From Paenibacillus silvestris (GTDB taxonomy: Bacteria > Bacillota > Bacilli > Paenibacillales > NBRC-103111): a DNA stretch of 64,000 nt. The notes beneath the pieces are model-generated. The model was not told the origin of the DNA. It did no database searches and was given only the letters and a program-made list of their open reading frames with translations. The stretch covers positions 345,055 through 409,054 of the forward strand of contig NZ_WTUZ01000022.1 of the NCBI RefSeq assembly GCF_009882985.1, written 5' to 3'. Positions 52,301 through 60,564 of the stretch are shown in pieces; position 1 is the first letter of the stretch, and each line of letters opens with the position of its first letter. Position numbers and translations under genes: made by a program.

Positions 52301-53586
52301 TCGAATTGCGTTTCACCTGTTTTCCAGCTGATCAAGTTAGGGCTTAGTTGATAAGTGGCATAAGTCACGCTCGACACAGAAACCGTGCTCTCGAGGGAAG
52401 ATGTGTAGTATCTGCTTGGGCTTGTTGCGGCAGCGACCGAAATAGCAAGCTGCGCAGAAGCTGGGGAACCCATCGAATAATAATAAGGGCCGTTTTGTCC
52501 GTCATTCCCGTTCGCTATGACAGCTACAACGCCTGCCAATGCAGCGTTGTTCACTGCAATTGAATCAGGGGAGTTGGGGTCCTTATAGGCACCTGTTCCT
52601 AAGGACAAATTAATGACATCCATTCCATCTTCTACTGCTTTCTCAATGCCGGCAATGATTTGAGCAGATGTACCGGAGCCGTGTTCGCCGCCAAGTACTT
52701 TGTACAAATAAAGTTCGGCATTGTAAGCAACGCCTTTCTGAACAAGTTCGGAGGTCTTGTTTGCGAATCTGCCGAGGATTGTTCCCGACACATGTGTTCC
52801 ATGGGAACTGCCTTCTGTTCTATCCGTCGGGAAGTCTTCGTACGGATCGTTATCCTGATTAAAGGCATCATAGCCCTTGTAATCACGATTAATGGCATCT
52901 TTAAGATCAGGGTGCACATAGTCGCCTCCTGTATCAATGACGCCGACTTTTACTCCTGAGCCTGTTAATCCTTTGTCCCACGCTTTGTCCGCTCCGATTT
53001 GTTTTAACGGATTGAGATCAATGAGTGGGTTGTCTAGTCCTTGCGTTGTTATGTCCGTTGGTACAGGGATGGCATAATAGACCTGATTCTGATGGATGGA
53101 TGTTACGCCTGGCAGCTGTGCTAACTTCGTAATTTCATTCGCCCGTACAGTGACCTCCATGCCGTTCAGGACTGTATCGAACTGATGATGAACCTTAAGC
53201 GAGATCCCTTGCTTCGCAGCGCTGCTCAGGAAGGATGACTGTTCGGTCAGGACATTGGCTTCGAGTGCTTCGGTATTCAAGGTGCGGTAACCCATTTTTG
53301 CAGCATATCGGCCTACAGCAGCCGGCTGATTGCTAAGCTGAATAATGACGTTGATATCGTCTGTAGAGGAAATATTGATATCATTTGCAATGATAGACGG
53401 TGCTGATTTCTTTGCATTATTCTGCATGCTTTGCGCATTTTGAATAATGGTACGCAGCTGGGCCTGAGTAATGACAGGAGGCTTTGGTTTGGTCGGCTCA
53501 GCAGCATAGGTACCAACACTCAGCATACTGCTGAGAAGTGTGGTGATGGTCAGGAGTGAGGCCGTTTTATGATAAAATGTGTTCAA
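49318..53586 (-). CDS. SLH-anchored subtilisin-like serine protease B (intact triad)
   Basis: About 1422 residues, a paralogue of protease A with the same order: signal peptide, I9 propeptide (NVIIQLSNQPAAVGRYA), S8 core with Asp near 218 (GVIDTGGDYVHPDL), His near 262 (SSHGTHVSGT) and Ser in RMSGTSMAAPHITG, a PA-type insertion (KVAFIERGELSFEDKV), beta domains, a Gly/Ser linker, a spacer and three SLH repeats from AFTDIDSSWAKSQ. The triad is complete, so it should be active on the cell surface. ATG 53601 has no ribosome site; TTG 53586 has GGGG at 9 bases as in protease A. It lies about 45 bp downstream of pseudoprotease B on the minus strand. Confidence 0.9.
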   Translation of the reverse strand: MNTFYHKTASLLTITTLLSSMLSVGTYAAEPTKPKPPVITQAQLRTIIQNAQSMQNNAKKSAPSIIANDINISSTDDINVIIQLSNQPAAVGRYAAKMGYRTLNTEALEANVLTEQSSFLSSAAKQGISLKVHHQFDTVLNGMEVTVRANEITKLAQLPGVTSIHQNQVYYAIPVPTDITTQGLDNPLIDLNPLKQIGADKAWDKGLTGSGVKVGVIDTGGDYVHPDLKDAINRDYKGYDAFNQDNDPYEDFPTDRTEGSSHGTHVSGTILGRFANKTSELVQKGVAYNAELYLYKVLGGEHGSGTSAQIIAGIEKAVEDGMDVINLSLGTGAYKDPNSPDSIAVNNAALAGVVAVIANGNDGQNGPYYYSMGSPASAQLAISVAAATSPSRYYTSSLESTVSVSSVTYATYQLSPNLISWKTGETQFESLLGSQQLEAVFVGLGSKGNFEHAGDLTGKVAFIERGELSFEDKVKNAALSHATAAVIFNGNSEVHDAGEVPVILPDLREEIPGRDGPIGSLAMLGDGAKYLPTFDMPGKQGRALVRALLTTPDSTLKISFGNTFNPVDLIGDTIADFSSRGPNSDKNYGIKPDISAPGVNIMSSVPAYGRDNPSISYKEAYGRMSGTSMAAPHITGLVALLKQKYKLVDKNHDGIEDWSPMDYRAALANTSDMINTISGTPYDVYSQGAGRANIANAMETPALLQAIDPLTIYDAKFNPITMESDASSVSFGLVDPKSNKTVTKPLQLKNISDNTLTYTATIVMHPSVTSDPNKPIPTPDVEKIHMSIDGLNASSGQAITVGPNAKQRFTLSALAADAPNGVYEGHVLLQSTGHPDLHLPFVIHVGEESDNNQFDIQDVTLFNQTMYNDQTIDLSATINSNALEYVALYVTPLEGTDGEQSVPTVGEIFDYNRETNIYKTLPQGKFHFSDISNSFGFTKDTELNVNTVKLPDGMYNFVLVGLPDLNQPDKGSVVALKSFYISSADSPLSPPSTPPSGGNTGTGSGGGGGALPEVPKENLELIQSIVTPGQTTVSVTASTAIEGKQLTVTVADSEIQKAVDAAKSVSASIVINVTADDSSEAQLKLTNAQVLKLQQAAEGSTIVFAWKGATIATPTSALASVPAGAEYLVRITKDAGSVSTFTEQYPDTTVVGTPYSFEAKTHINGTTTPLNLTAKQVFKRAFLVDQEVNASKTGALYIENGQVYSVPALFTSAGTGKTIVTISRPGFSTYAAAQRQTAFTDIDSSWAKSQIQLLADKFILNGTTNSTFSPKNNVTRAEFAALLVRALGLQKPTLASPFQDVQSSDWFAQSVAIAYETGLITGYGETFKPNASISRQDLTVMLTRALKLRQDWQPGAKAPITYADSEQFSDYAKESIQYVTDAGLMDGLDLNGSIHFQPSEPTTREAVAKVLSTLLKLSKLIN

Positions 53587-53630
53587 GTTCGTTTTCCCCA
53601 TTTCGAACAGGATAAAGTGCGGAAGGATGT

Positions 53631-56600
53631 TTAGTCTACGAAATGCAGCGAATCAATGGTGATGAGCGTGCCTGTTGATTTGTCATTCTTTATGCCTGAA
53701 TTGACGACTTTAAGGGTATGCTTTCCTTTGCTTAGGGCTGTCGTGAATACAGGGACTTGATAGGTTGTAGTCGGGCTGTACAAATCAACGTTAGCGATAT
53801 GCTGATCGTCAATGTAAATGTCAGCTTTTCCACGGTCTTTACCTGTATTAACAAGCAGAGTTACCGCAGAGCCTGAGATGGTATATACGACCGAGCTATC
53901 TTTGGTTTGCGTAAAACGCTGCTCGCCACGGCTATAACTTTCGCTAAACGCGGAACCCCAAGGTCCATTGAAAACAGCGCTTGGGTCGTTGGCTCGCATT
54001 AACGTTGTAGCTCTGAAGGCATCAACATTGATGTAGGAGTACGCTGAGTTAGTTATAGAAGGATCACTCTGACCTGTCCATACGATTTTGATCGTGTGGT
54101 GTCCGTTCGACAACGACTGCTTAAACAAGGTTTGCTCATATAAGACGGCCTTGCTGTACAGAGATGGAGAAGCGACTTTGTTGCCATCAATGTAGACATC
54201 GGCAATACCTTGATTTTGATTTTTGGTGCCGATCCATTCAATCTGATTGCCCCTAAAGCCAAATTCTACGCTTCCAGCAGCATTGATTTGTCGGAATGTG
54301 CCAGTTGTACTATTCGCAGTTGACCATTGGCCGTTATAAATAAGTGAGTTATCCGTGTCCTGGAAAGTACCCGCCTGATTGCTAGAGTTCAGGTGGAGCG
54401 TGTAGGAGCCAGCTCCTTGATGGGCCCTGACGTTGATGTAATAAGTTCCGGTTGCTGTTACGGTGTAAGTAATGCTTTCCGTCGATGAATCACTTTCCGA
54501 CTTGGCAAGGATGCCCTTTTTACTTTTTACCGTGGAAGCCGTTGAATCATATAAGTACAGATCAAAATCAGTCCCTGCGTCTCCGGTTAAGGTAGCTGTA
54601 AGGCTCTCCCCAGCGCTCAAATCAAGGGTATACACGTCGTCGGATTCGCCGACATTGGCGTCGAGCTTCTTGGTAACGGTGGAATCATGCAACGGTGTTC
54701 CAGGAATATCATTACTCGTCAAGGCCCGGAAAGCGTTGATCATTTTGCCACTAGCGTTCATATTCAATAACGAGCTGAGCGACGTTCCGCTATTCATGAT
54801 TCTCTTTCTTACAGCAGCAGCATCCATAGATGGGAATTCAGACATGACAAGACCTGCGGTTCCAGCAGCAAGGGCAGCGGCAGCATCCTCGCCCTCATAA
54901 GTATAAAAGTCTGAAGGTGATGCAAGGTTAACTTTTGTAATAGAAGGATCATTACTCGCCACATTAGTTGTAGAGACACTAAAATAATTCATTTGATACC
55001 TGTGATTATCGTAGATGGTAGATGGCACACCGAGAGCAATGTCGGAATTAGTTCCATCCCCAAGGTCCCTCAGATGCAGCATGTCATGAACAAAGTAAGT
55101 ACTTTGGATGTAATCAATCGAATCGGGACCCGTGATCATGAGGCGGCCGCCGCCGTTCAGATAAGCCGTTAAATTGGTTCGGTCAGTTTCGGTGATCAAC
55201 TCTTGTACGGCACCAAATTTCGTTCCTGTAGCCCAGATAACGATATCATGGCTCTGCATCGTACTAAGATCAGGGCCATTCTCGGTTATGTCTGCAGGTG
55301 TGAACACGTCGATTTGACTTTCTGGATAGCCTGCTTTATCCAACAAATCTTTGTAGGTAGCTACCAATGGATCTTCCTCAGCAGATGCCCAAGGATCGAA
55401 TTTATCGTCTTGAACGAATAGCACCTTGACATTCTTACTCGGCTCATAGTCATCCAGAAATTTCATTGCTTGATTGAACATATCTTGACTTTGTTTAGGG
55501 TCCAAACCATCCACAATCGGCAATGTCTCAAAGCCGATTCCATTATAGATGGCTTTGTATTCAGCGTTGTTGAGTCCAGCATATTTATGAATCTCAGCCC
55601 CATAACCCGCTTGTACCTGAGCTCCTTTAACGGTTAATGAAAGACCGGGAGCCGCTACGTCAACGTTTACTTTTCCGACAGTTCCATAAGAGGGGAACTG
55701 GCCGGTGTGATCTACAGAATTGACACTCAAAACATTGTCTGTATGATAAGCTTTTGGATACATAGGCAAGTAATCGGCATTCTGTACCCCTGCTCCCACA
55801 ACAAAGAGCATTTTGGAATTAGAAACGGCTTCGTATAGTTCCTGACTGTAGTTGGGTAAAAGCCAACTTAAAAACGCGATTTTGGCACCGTTTGCCTCGG
55901 CATAATAGATAGCTTCAATCGCATCAGAGAGATATCCGCCTTGTCCGCTAAAAACTTTCAACGGCATCAATTTAACTTTTGGAGCCACGCCGATGGTACC
56001 GTACTCATTGTTCATCGATGCCGCAATAAATTGACTATAAAATGTGCTTCTGAAGTCTGCGACGTAATCATCGCCATCGAAAAGCGTATTGTCATGATGA
56101 GCGAAATCCCAGCCGTGAATATCGTTGGGGTATCCGTTATTATCGTCATCATTGTCGGTAGAAGGATCTTCATTCGGATTCGTCCAAATATTATCGATTA
56201 AATCCGGATTTGTAATCTCTGTGCCTGCTGTAATTACAGCAATGGTGACATCGCTGCTTCCTTGCGTAATCTCCCATGCTTCAGGTGCGTGAATGTCAAT
56301 ACCAGGCGTAGCATAGGGTTCGTTTGTTGGGACGTCCACTTTCTGCCCCGTGTTATGTAAGTACCACTGTTTAGGATAAAGTGGATCGTTTGGTGATACC
56401 GCTTTGGTTGTATTGAAGGTCTCAGGTTTAAGTGCGGCTTTCGATTGTGTTTTTTGGGAAGCTTGTTCTTTAACTATCTCAGGGGTGAGAAGCTTAAAGT
56501 CTGGTTCTGCATAAAGAACATTCGGATCCTTTTTGAGTTCATCAATGACTTGAAGAAGCTTGGAGTTTTGAGTTAATTTGAATACCTTGCTACTGAGTGC

Positions 56601-56966
56601 GGGGAGTTCTTTGACTTCTTCTACTTGTGCGTTGATTGCGCTTGAAAGCGCAGAGACTTTCAAAGTACTATCTTTATATTTCACGATGATGCGGTCCGTC
56701 GCGTTTGCTGCGTCTTTAATGGCTTGGACATTACTTGAAGACTCGTATGTCTCTGCCTCTGGTTGAGGGGCAGTTTGAGAACTGGAATCAGTTTCCGATT
56801 CTGATGGCCATTGGCTCTTTTTTAATTTGGATAGATTACTCGTACTTGACTCAGCACCAATACCTTGAACCAAGGATGTATCCTTGGCGTAGACGGGGGT
56901 GACCATTGAACATGTGATAAGGAAAGATGCAATGAACGATAAAGTCTTTTTACGGTTCGAATACAA
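53631..56966 (-). CDS. Secreted subtilisin-like pseudoprotease B (S8 fold, whole triad lost)
   Basis: About 1111 residues starting at TTG 56966 (AGAGGAAGTGA upstream), signal peptide KTLSFIASFLITCSMVTPVYA. It shares the layout of pseudoprotease A: propeptide-like region (IIVKYKDS, VLYAEPD), S8 core, amidotransferase-like insertion (VLFVQDD, YLNGGGRLMITG), PPC domain and two C-terminal beta-sandwich domains. All catalytic positions are changed: IDTG to ITAG (Asp to Thr near 246), the His position to Arg near 306, the oxyanion Asn to Val near 394, and GTSMA to GEDAA (Ser to Asp near 694). The fold-forming neighbours remain, so it is maintained as a protein rather than decaying. It is the first gene of cassette B, before protease B. 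Confidence 0.85.
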   Translation of the reverse strand: MYSNRKKTLSFIASFLITCSMVTPVYAKDTSLVQGIGAESSTSNLSKLKKSQWPSESETDSSSQTAPQPEAETYESSSNVQAIKDAANATDRIIVKYKDSTLKVSALSSAINAQVEEVKELPALSSKVFKLTQNSKLLQVIDELKKDPNVLYAEPDFKLLTPEIVKEQASQKTQSKAALKPETFNTTKAVSPNDPLYPKQWYLHNTGQKVDVPTNEPYATPGIDIHAPEAWEITQGSSDVTIAVITAGTEITNPDLIDNIWTNPNEDPSTDNDDDNNGYPNDIHGWDFAHHDNTLFDGDDYVADFRSTFYSQFIAASMNNEYGTIGVAPKVKLMPLKVFSGQGGYLSDAIEAIYYAEANGAKIAFLSWLLPNYSQELYEAVSNSKMLFVVGAGVQNADYLPMYPKAYHTDNVLSVNSVDHTGQFPSYGTVGKVNVDVAAPGLSLTVKGAQVQAGYGAEIHKYAGLNNAEYKAIYNGIGFETLPIVDGLDPKQSQDMFNQAMKFLDDYEPSKNVKVLFVQDDKFDPWASAEEDPLVATYKDLLDKAGYPESQIDVFTPADITENGPDLSTMQSHDIVIWATGTKFGAVQELITETDRTNLTAYLNGGGRLMITGPDSIDYIQSTYFVHDMLHLRDLGDGTNSDIALGVPSTIYDNHRYQMNYFSVSTTNVASNDPSITKVNLASPSDFYTYEGEDAAAALAAGTAGLVMSEFPSMDAAAVRKRIMNSGTSLSSLLNMNASGKMINAFRALTSNDIPGTPLHDSTVTKKLDANVGESDDVYTLDLSAGESLTATLTGDAGTDFDLYLYDSTASTVKSKKGILAKSESDSSTESITYTVTATGTYYINVRAHQGAGSYTLHLNSSNQAGTFQDTDNSLIYNGQWSTANSTTGTFRQINAAGSVEFGFRGNQIEWIGTKNQNQGIADVYIDGNKVASPSLYSKAVLYEQTLFKQSLSNGHHTIKIVWTGQSDPSITNSAYSYINVDAFRATTLMRANDPSAVFNGPWGSAFSESYSRGEQRFTQTKDSSVVYTISGSAVTLLVNTGKDRGKADIYIDDQHIANVDLYSPTTTYQVPVFTTALSKGKHTLKVVNSGIKNDKSTGTLITIDSLHFVD

Positions 56967-57426
56967 GTTGTCACTTCCTCTATGAAATTTTAGTAAGCAA
57001 TGTGCCAAATGTGAGGTGGATGTGATTTCGTTACATGAATCATCCCCTTTAGGATATTAAACTATGACTATCACAGACATCATGTAAAGTATACTAACAT
57101 TATTTTACTAGAAATAATATAGCTAATATTAAAAAGTAACCACTTATTAGAAGATTAATATATCCTATTAATTTATTAATATATGCAATAAATGTGTCGT
57201 ATTTGCTATTTTTTACTAATTATACTGATTTTATTGTAAAATAAAGTAAATTAAAGTAAATTAATAACTAGTGATTAAGTGTATTTGTGTTTCGTATGAT
57301 TTTAATAGGGCAATTTTAATTGGAGGGGGTTGTCAGAAATGATTTATATTAATTTATTAAATGGTAGAATTATTAACATTAAATGTGAGTTAAATGATTC
57401 AAGCAGGCTCGACTCATAGAGTGAAC
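56967..57426 (-). promoter_or_regulatory. Long AT-rich upstream region of pseudoprotease B
   Basis: About 460 bp of extremely AT-rich DNA with many ATTAAT, TAATATA and AAAGTAAATTA-type words and partial dyads, but no gene and no clear -35/-10 pair. It presumably holds the promoter of cassette B. A long unstructured AT-rich region also precedes cassette A. Confidence 0.3.
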
Positions 57427-57451
57427 AAAAAAAGACCGCCACTTGGGCGGT
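57427..57451 (-). terminator. Rho-independent terminator of the LysR gene
   Basis: On the minus strand ACCGCC-CAAGT-GGCGGT is followed by C and seven T residues. It lies about 35 bp beyond the LysR stop. Confidence 0.88.
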
Positions 57452-57486
57452 ATACTATTGTATCATTTTGAAATTTTCGTACATCC

Positions 57487-58362
57487 TTAATCATGTTCCT
57501 TTATATGATTTATAAATTCATTGATCAAAAACTTATTTTTATGTTTGCATTTGAACCCAACTAATAATTCGTTGCGGACAACCATATTTTCAAAAACTAT
57601 TCTCCATTTTGGTTCTCTGATTTTGTCATCTTTCAGCATATAGGTTGGAAGCAAACTCATCCCTTTGCATTCCTCAATCGCTCTTAAAATTAAATGCAGG
57701 TTAGGAATGACATGGGCGGGAATAATCTGCGGTCCTACTTTGAAAAATTCTTTCCAATACGATCGAATAAAGGGAAGTTCAAGACCATAGCTGATCCATC
57801 GCTGCTGCAACAGCCATAGTTCCATATTTTTTAAATGCGTAAAATCTGGCACAACGGTTTCAAATGGAGCAACAATGACAAACTCCTCTTCCTTAAGATG
57901 TAGATACTCAATACCAGGTGTCGAGGACTTTTTGTTCGTTAGGATGATATCTACACGATCTTCTCTCAGAAGATCCAATAATTCATCAGTCTCGCAAAAA
58001 TAGGTGATTGTAGTCAAATTCATTTTAGATATAGGTGCCAAAATTTTCTCGGCAAACAAATCCCGAGTTGTACCAATTTTAATAGTTTTTGTTGTAGATG
58101 AAGGATTTATTCTTAATTCCTGCGTCTTTTCTTCTAAAATATCGATATGAGGCGCGAGAAGTGAATACAGTTGTTTTCCTCGTTCAGTTGGAATGAGTTT
58201 TCGCGTTGTACGAGTGAATAGTTGTTCGCCAACTTCGGCTTCAAGCGAGGCGAGGTGTTGGCTCATCGCCGATTGCGTCATGATCCGTGATTTAGCGGCT
58301 AGCGTAACGGAATTATGTTTATAAATGAAGATAAAGCTTCTGTACCATTCAAAATCAATCAT
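57487..58362 (-). CDS. LysR family transcriptional regulator
   Basis: The 291-residue protein has an N-terminal winged helix-turn-helix (FIYKHNSVTLAAKSRIMTQSAMSQHLASLEAEVGEQLFTRTTRKLIPTERG region, residues 10-60) and a periplasmic-binding-protein-like effector domain (about 90-290). The start MIDFEWYRSF at 58362 has AAGGAG 10 bases upstream; the longer in-frame option at 58401 lacks a site. LysR proteins usually control a divergent neighbour, but here both flanking genes point the same way. The target may be the SnoaL-like gene behind it. The effector is unknown. Confidence 0.88.
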   Translation of the reverse strand: MIDFEWYRSFIFIYKHNSVTLAAKSRIMTQSAMSQHLASLEAEVGEQLFTRTTRKLIPTERGKQLYSLLAPHIDILEEKTQELRINPSSTTKTIKIGTTRDLFAEKILAPISKMNLTTITYFCETDELLDLLREDRVDIILTNKKSSTPGIEYLHLKEEEFVIVAPFETVVPDFTHLKNMELWLLQQRWISYGLELPFIRSYWKEFFKVGPQIIPAHVIPNLHLILRAIEECKGMSLLPTYMLKDDKIREPKWRIVFENMVVRNELLVGFKCKHKNKFLINEFINHIKEHD

Positions 58363-58525
58363 AGCTCCGTTACTCCTTCCTTCTTTTGTATTATAAATCA
58401 ATGGAAAAGTATGTATATATTTATACTAATGTGTTCTAACAGTTACAACAAATTATGAAATATCAGTCATATATAAAATAATTTATCAATCTCATTGAAC
58501 GATATGAAATATTCATATTAAATAT

Positions 58526-58564
58526 AAAAACAGCCCATCAACAAATAAGTTGATGGGCTGTTTT
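58526..58564 (-). terminator. Rho-independent terminator after the SnoaL-like gene
   Basis: AAAACAGCCCATCAAC pairs perfectly with GTTGATGGGCTGTTTT around a six-base loop. A and T tails on both sides make it bidirectional in principle. Confidence 0.9.
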
Positions 58565-58632
58565 CTTCTGGGACTCTGGCTATAAAAATTCCCTATATTG
58601 GTATTAGGTTGAAATTGCTTTCTTCCTCCATA

Positions 58633-58974
58633 TTAAGGCAAAGATACTTGTAACTCATTAATTTTACCGCCAGACAGCTTAAATGTATGTTTTAAAAAGA
58701 ATGGACTGGGTAGATTAGTTTTATCAAAATCGCCGTCAAGCGACGCGATAACGGCGTACACGCCATCATGTTCCGTGGCATCAGTTATTTCAAAGCGAAC
58801 ATGAACACCAAAGATATCGGTTTTACTCCAATTTCGAATTGCTTCTATACCTCTAAACTCCCGATTATCGTCAAAGACATAGGCATCGTCGTCGAATGCA
58901 GCAAGAAATGAATCTAAATGTTCCATGTTTGATGCATCGAAATATGCTTTTACGGAATCTGGTAATTGAATCAT
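58633..58974 (-). CDS. SnoaL/NTF2-like fold protein
   Basis: The 113-residue protein shows the SnoaL-like pattern: an N-terminal helix (SVKAYFDASNMEHLDSFLAAF), DDAYVFDDNREFRGIEAIRNW, then the curved sheet (VHVRFEITDATEH, YAVIASLDGDF, FKLSGGKINELQVSLP). Proteins of this type act as small isomerases, hydratases or orphan ligand binders. The start at 58974 follows AAGGAGGAG; an in-frame ATG at 59034 would overlap the SDR remnant and is rejected. Just upstream are the last codons of a short-chain dehydrogenase in the same orientation, so the gene was once second in an SDR-SnoaL operon. Confidence 0.82.
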   Translation of the reverse strand: MIQLPDSVKAYFDASNMEHLDSFLAAFDDDAYVFDDNREFRGIEAIRNWSKTDIFGVHVRFEITDATEHDGVYAVIASLDGDFDKTNLPSPFFLKHTFKLSGGKINELQVSLP

Positions 58975-59011
58975 AACTAACTCCTCCTTTTTGTAAAAGA
59001 ACAGAAAATAA

Positions 59012-59073
59012 TTAAATCGTCGGAATCGTACCACCGTCGATTACATACTCGCTTCCCGTAATGTATCCCCTTA
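59012..59073 (-). pseudogene. C-terminal remnant of a short-chain dehydrogenase (SDR) gene
   Basis: Minus-strand translation gives RGYITGSEYVIDGGTIPTI and a stop, the classical SDR C-terminus. Four codons before this a TAA interrupts the frame, and no further SDR sequence follows in the AT-rich DNA beyond. Only about 20 codons survive, so the gene body was deleted. It is not a copy of the intact SDR at 60565, whose end reads SGQILHVNGGVIVNS. Confidence 0.75.
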
Positions 59074-59402
59074 TTAAAATTAATTATTTTCGATCACAAG
59101 TATTAGCATACCTCTACATTAACGATAATTCTAATTGATAATAATAATTGACTTTATTATTTATATTCATGAATGGGCAATATTTAAAAGTGATAAGTAC
59201 TCTCTTGCCAATTCAGGTAAAATAATATATTTAACGTTTGTTGAAGAAAATACATATGATTCCTTGTAATACCTCATGATTTATACAATTCCATACTTTA
59301 ATTTAACTACGCTGCAAGAAAAAGAGAGGGGAACCCGGACGGTTAGCCTCAAGTCCAGGGAAGCTAGCCTTAATATTATCCGTTAAAAAGGAGATCTAAG
59401 TC
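59074..59402 (+). other. AT-rich intergenic region upstream of the ABC-2-like gene
   Basis: No gene is supported. TGATAATAATAATTG (59136-59150) faintly resembles a Fur box. AAAAGGAGATC serves the following ATG. This is the site of the presumed deletion of the SDR gene body. Confidence 0.4.
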
Positions 59403-60488
59403 ATGATACAAGTTATTAAACAATTTATGAGTTTTTCAGCGACGCGGATCGGTATTGCGCTAGCTTTTTTTATCCCGCTTGTTTTTATCTTGGTATGGAT
59501 GACCGGCTACCATAATGCGATACAGCGTATTGGTCAGCTCCAAATCGCCATAGTCAATCAGGGGGGGACAGTTGGCGAAGCAATCCAGAAAAAAATGATA
59601 AGTTCTGTTCCTTTTCATTCAGAAACGTTGGTCAGTGTAGAGGAAGCGAATAAACGAATGGATCACGGGGACTACTCGATGGTTATGGTCATTCCCCGGA
59701 ACTTTTCAGACGATCTCCAATCCGGTCAGGCCAAGCTGACTTATTATATTAACGAGGGAACCTCAGAAGTTGCATCCACAGCGGTTGAAAGAGCTGCAGG
59801 CATAATAACGGAAGGAATATCAAAAGCCGCAGACGGTAATTCGGATCGTGCCCCCGTACATGCAGAGATTATCAAAACTCATAAGCAGGGGAACTTTGCT
59901 GTAACCATGGTTCCGATTTTGCTTGGCTTCACCCCTTATATAGCCATGATGGCGATGAACATTCACTTGAGAGTTTCCTCGCTTATGCTGAAAAGCACTT
60001 ATAGAAAGTGGGGAATATTTTGGAGCCGTCAGCTTTTGTTACTGCTTATTTCAATTTTAGCTCCGCTGTTTATCATTGCAGTAATTGATCTCTTTGTTGA
60101 ACCAGCGGCACCGTTTTGGAAAATGTGGCTGTTCGAATGTTGCGTCTTCTTGAGTGGTACTTGTGTAACACAAATGGGCCTTACATTATTCGGCCATAGT
60201 GCGCCATTTTTCAACTTGCTACCCATTCCACTAATGATAATGACAGGTGGAACCATCATTCCATCCTCCATGTTAGCACCGTTCTACCGGCATATTGGGG
60301 ACTTCCTGCCTTCGGGAATCCCTGGTTTTATGAAACTCATATATATTGGACATGGGATATGGAACTTTGTACTGAATTTGCTGCTAATTTCAATTGTGAC
60401 TTGGGGAATTACAGTATTATGGATATATATGGAGAAAAATGCAGCTTCTCCAATGACTACTGAAGTCAAGCCGTCTACTGAACATTAG
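59403..60488 (+). CDS. ABC-2 type / YhgE-Pip-like membrane protein
   Basis: The 361-residue protein has an N-terminal helix (about 17-35), an extracytoplasmic domain (about 40-165; IAIVNQGG, YSMVMVIPRNFSDDLQSGQAKLTYYINEG) and several C-terminal helices (about 170-350). This matches ABC-2 permeases of the YhgE/Pip type. The IPRNFS motif is characteristic. AAAAGGAG precedes the ATG. No ATPase gene is adjacent. Function may be export of a peptide or lipid, but it is not determinable. It may be co-transcribed with the SDR gene 76 bp downstream. Confidence 0.82.
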   Translation: MIQVIKQFMSFSATRIGIALAFFIPLVFILVWMTGYHNAIQRIGQLQIAIVNQGGTVGEAIQKKMISSVPFHSETLVSVEEANKRMDHGDYSMVMVIPRNFSDDLQSGQAKLTYYINEGTSEVASTAVERAAGIITEGISKAADGNSDRAPVHAEIIKTHKQGNFAVTMVPILLGFTPYIAMMAMNIHLRVSSLMLKSTYRKWGIFWSRQLLLLLISILAPLFIIAVIDLFVEPAAPFWKMWLFECCVFLSGTCVTQMGLTLFGHSAPFFNLLPIPLMIMTGGTIIPSSMLAPFYRHIGDFLPSGIPGFMKLIYIGHGIWNFVLNLLLISIVTWGITVLWIYMEKNAASPMTTEVKPSTEH

Positions 60489-60564
60489 CTTTAATCGAAC
60501 ATTCATAAATATCAATAACCTATTTCGGAAACAATGTAGGAAAAATCCGAGAGGAGCGTTCATA

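Noticed and set aside
59136..59150. Fur-box-like TGATAATAATAATTG
   Set aside because: The match to the 7-1-7 consensus is poor on the right half, the region is AT-rich, and the neighbouring gene has no known iron link.
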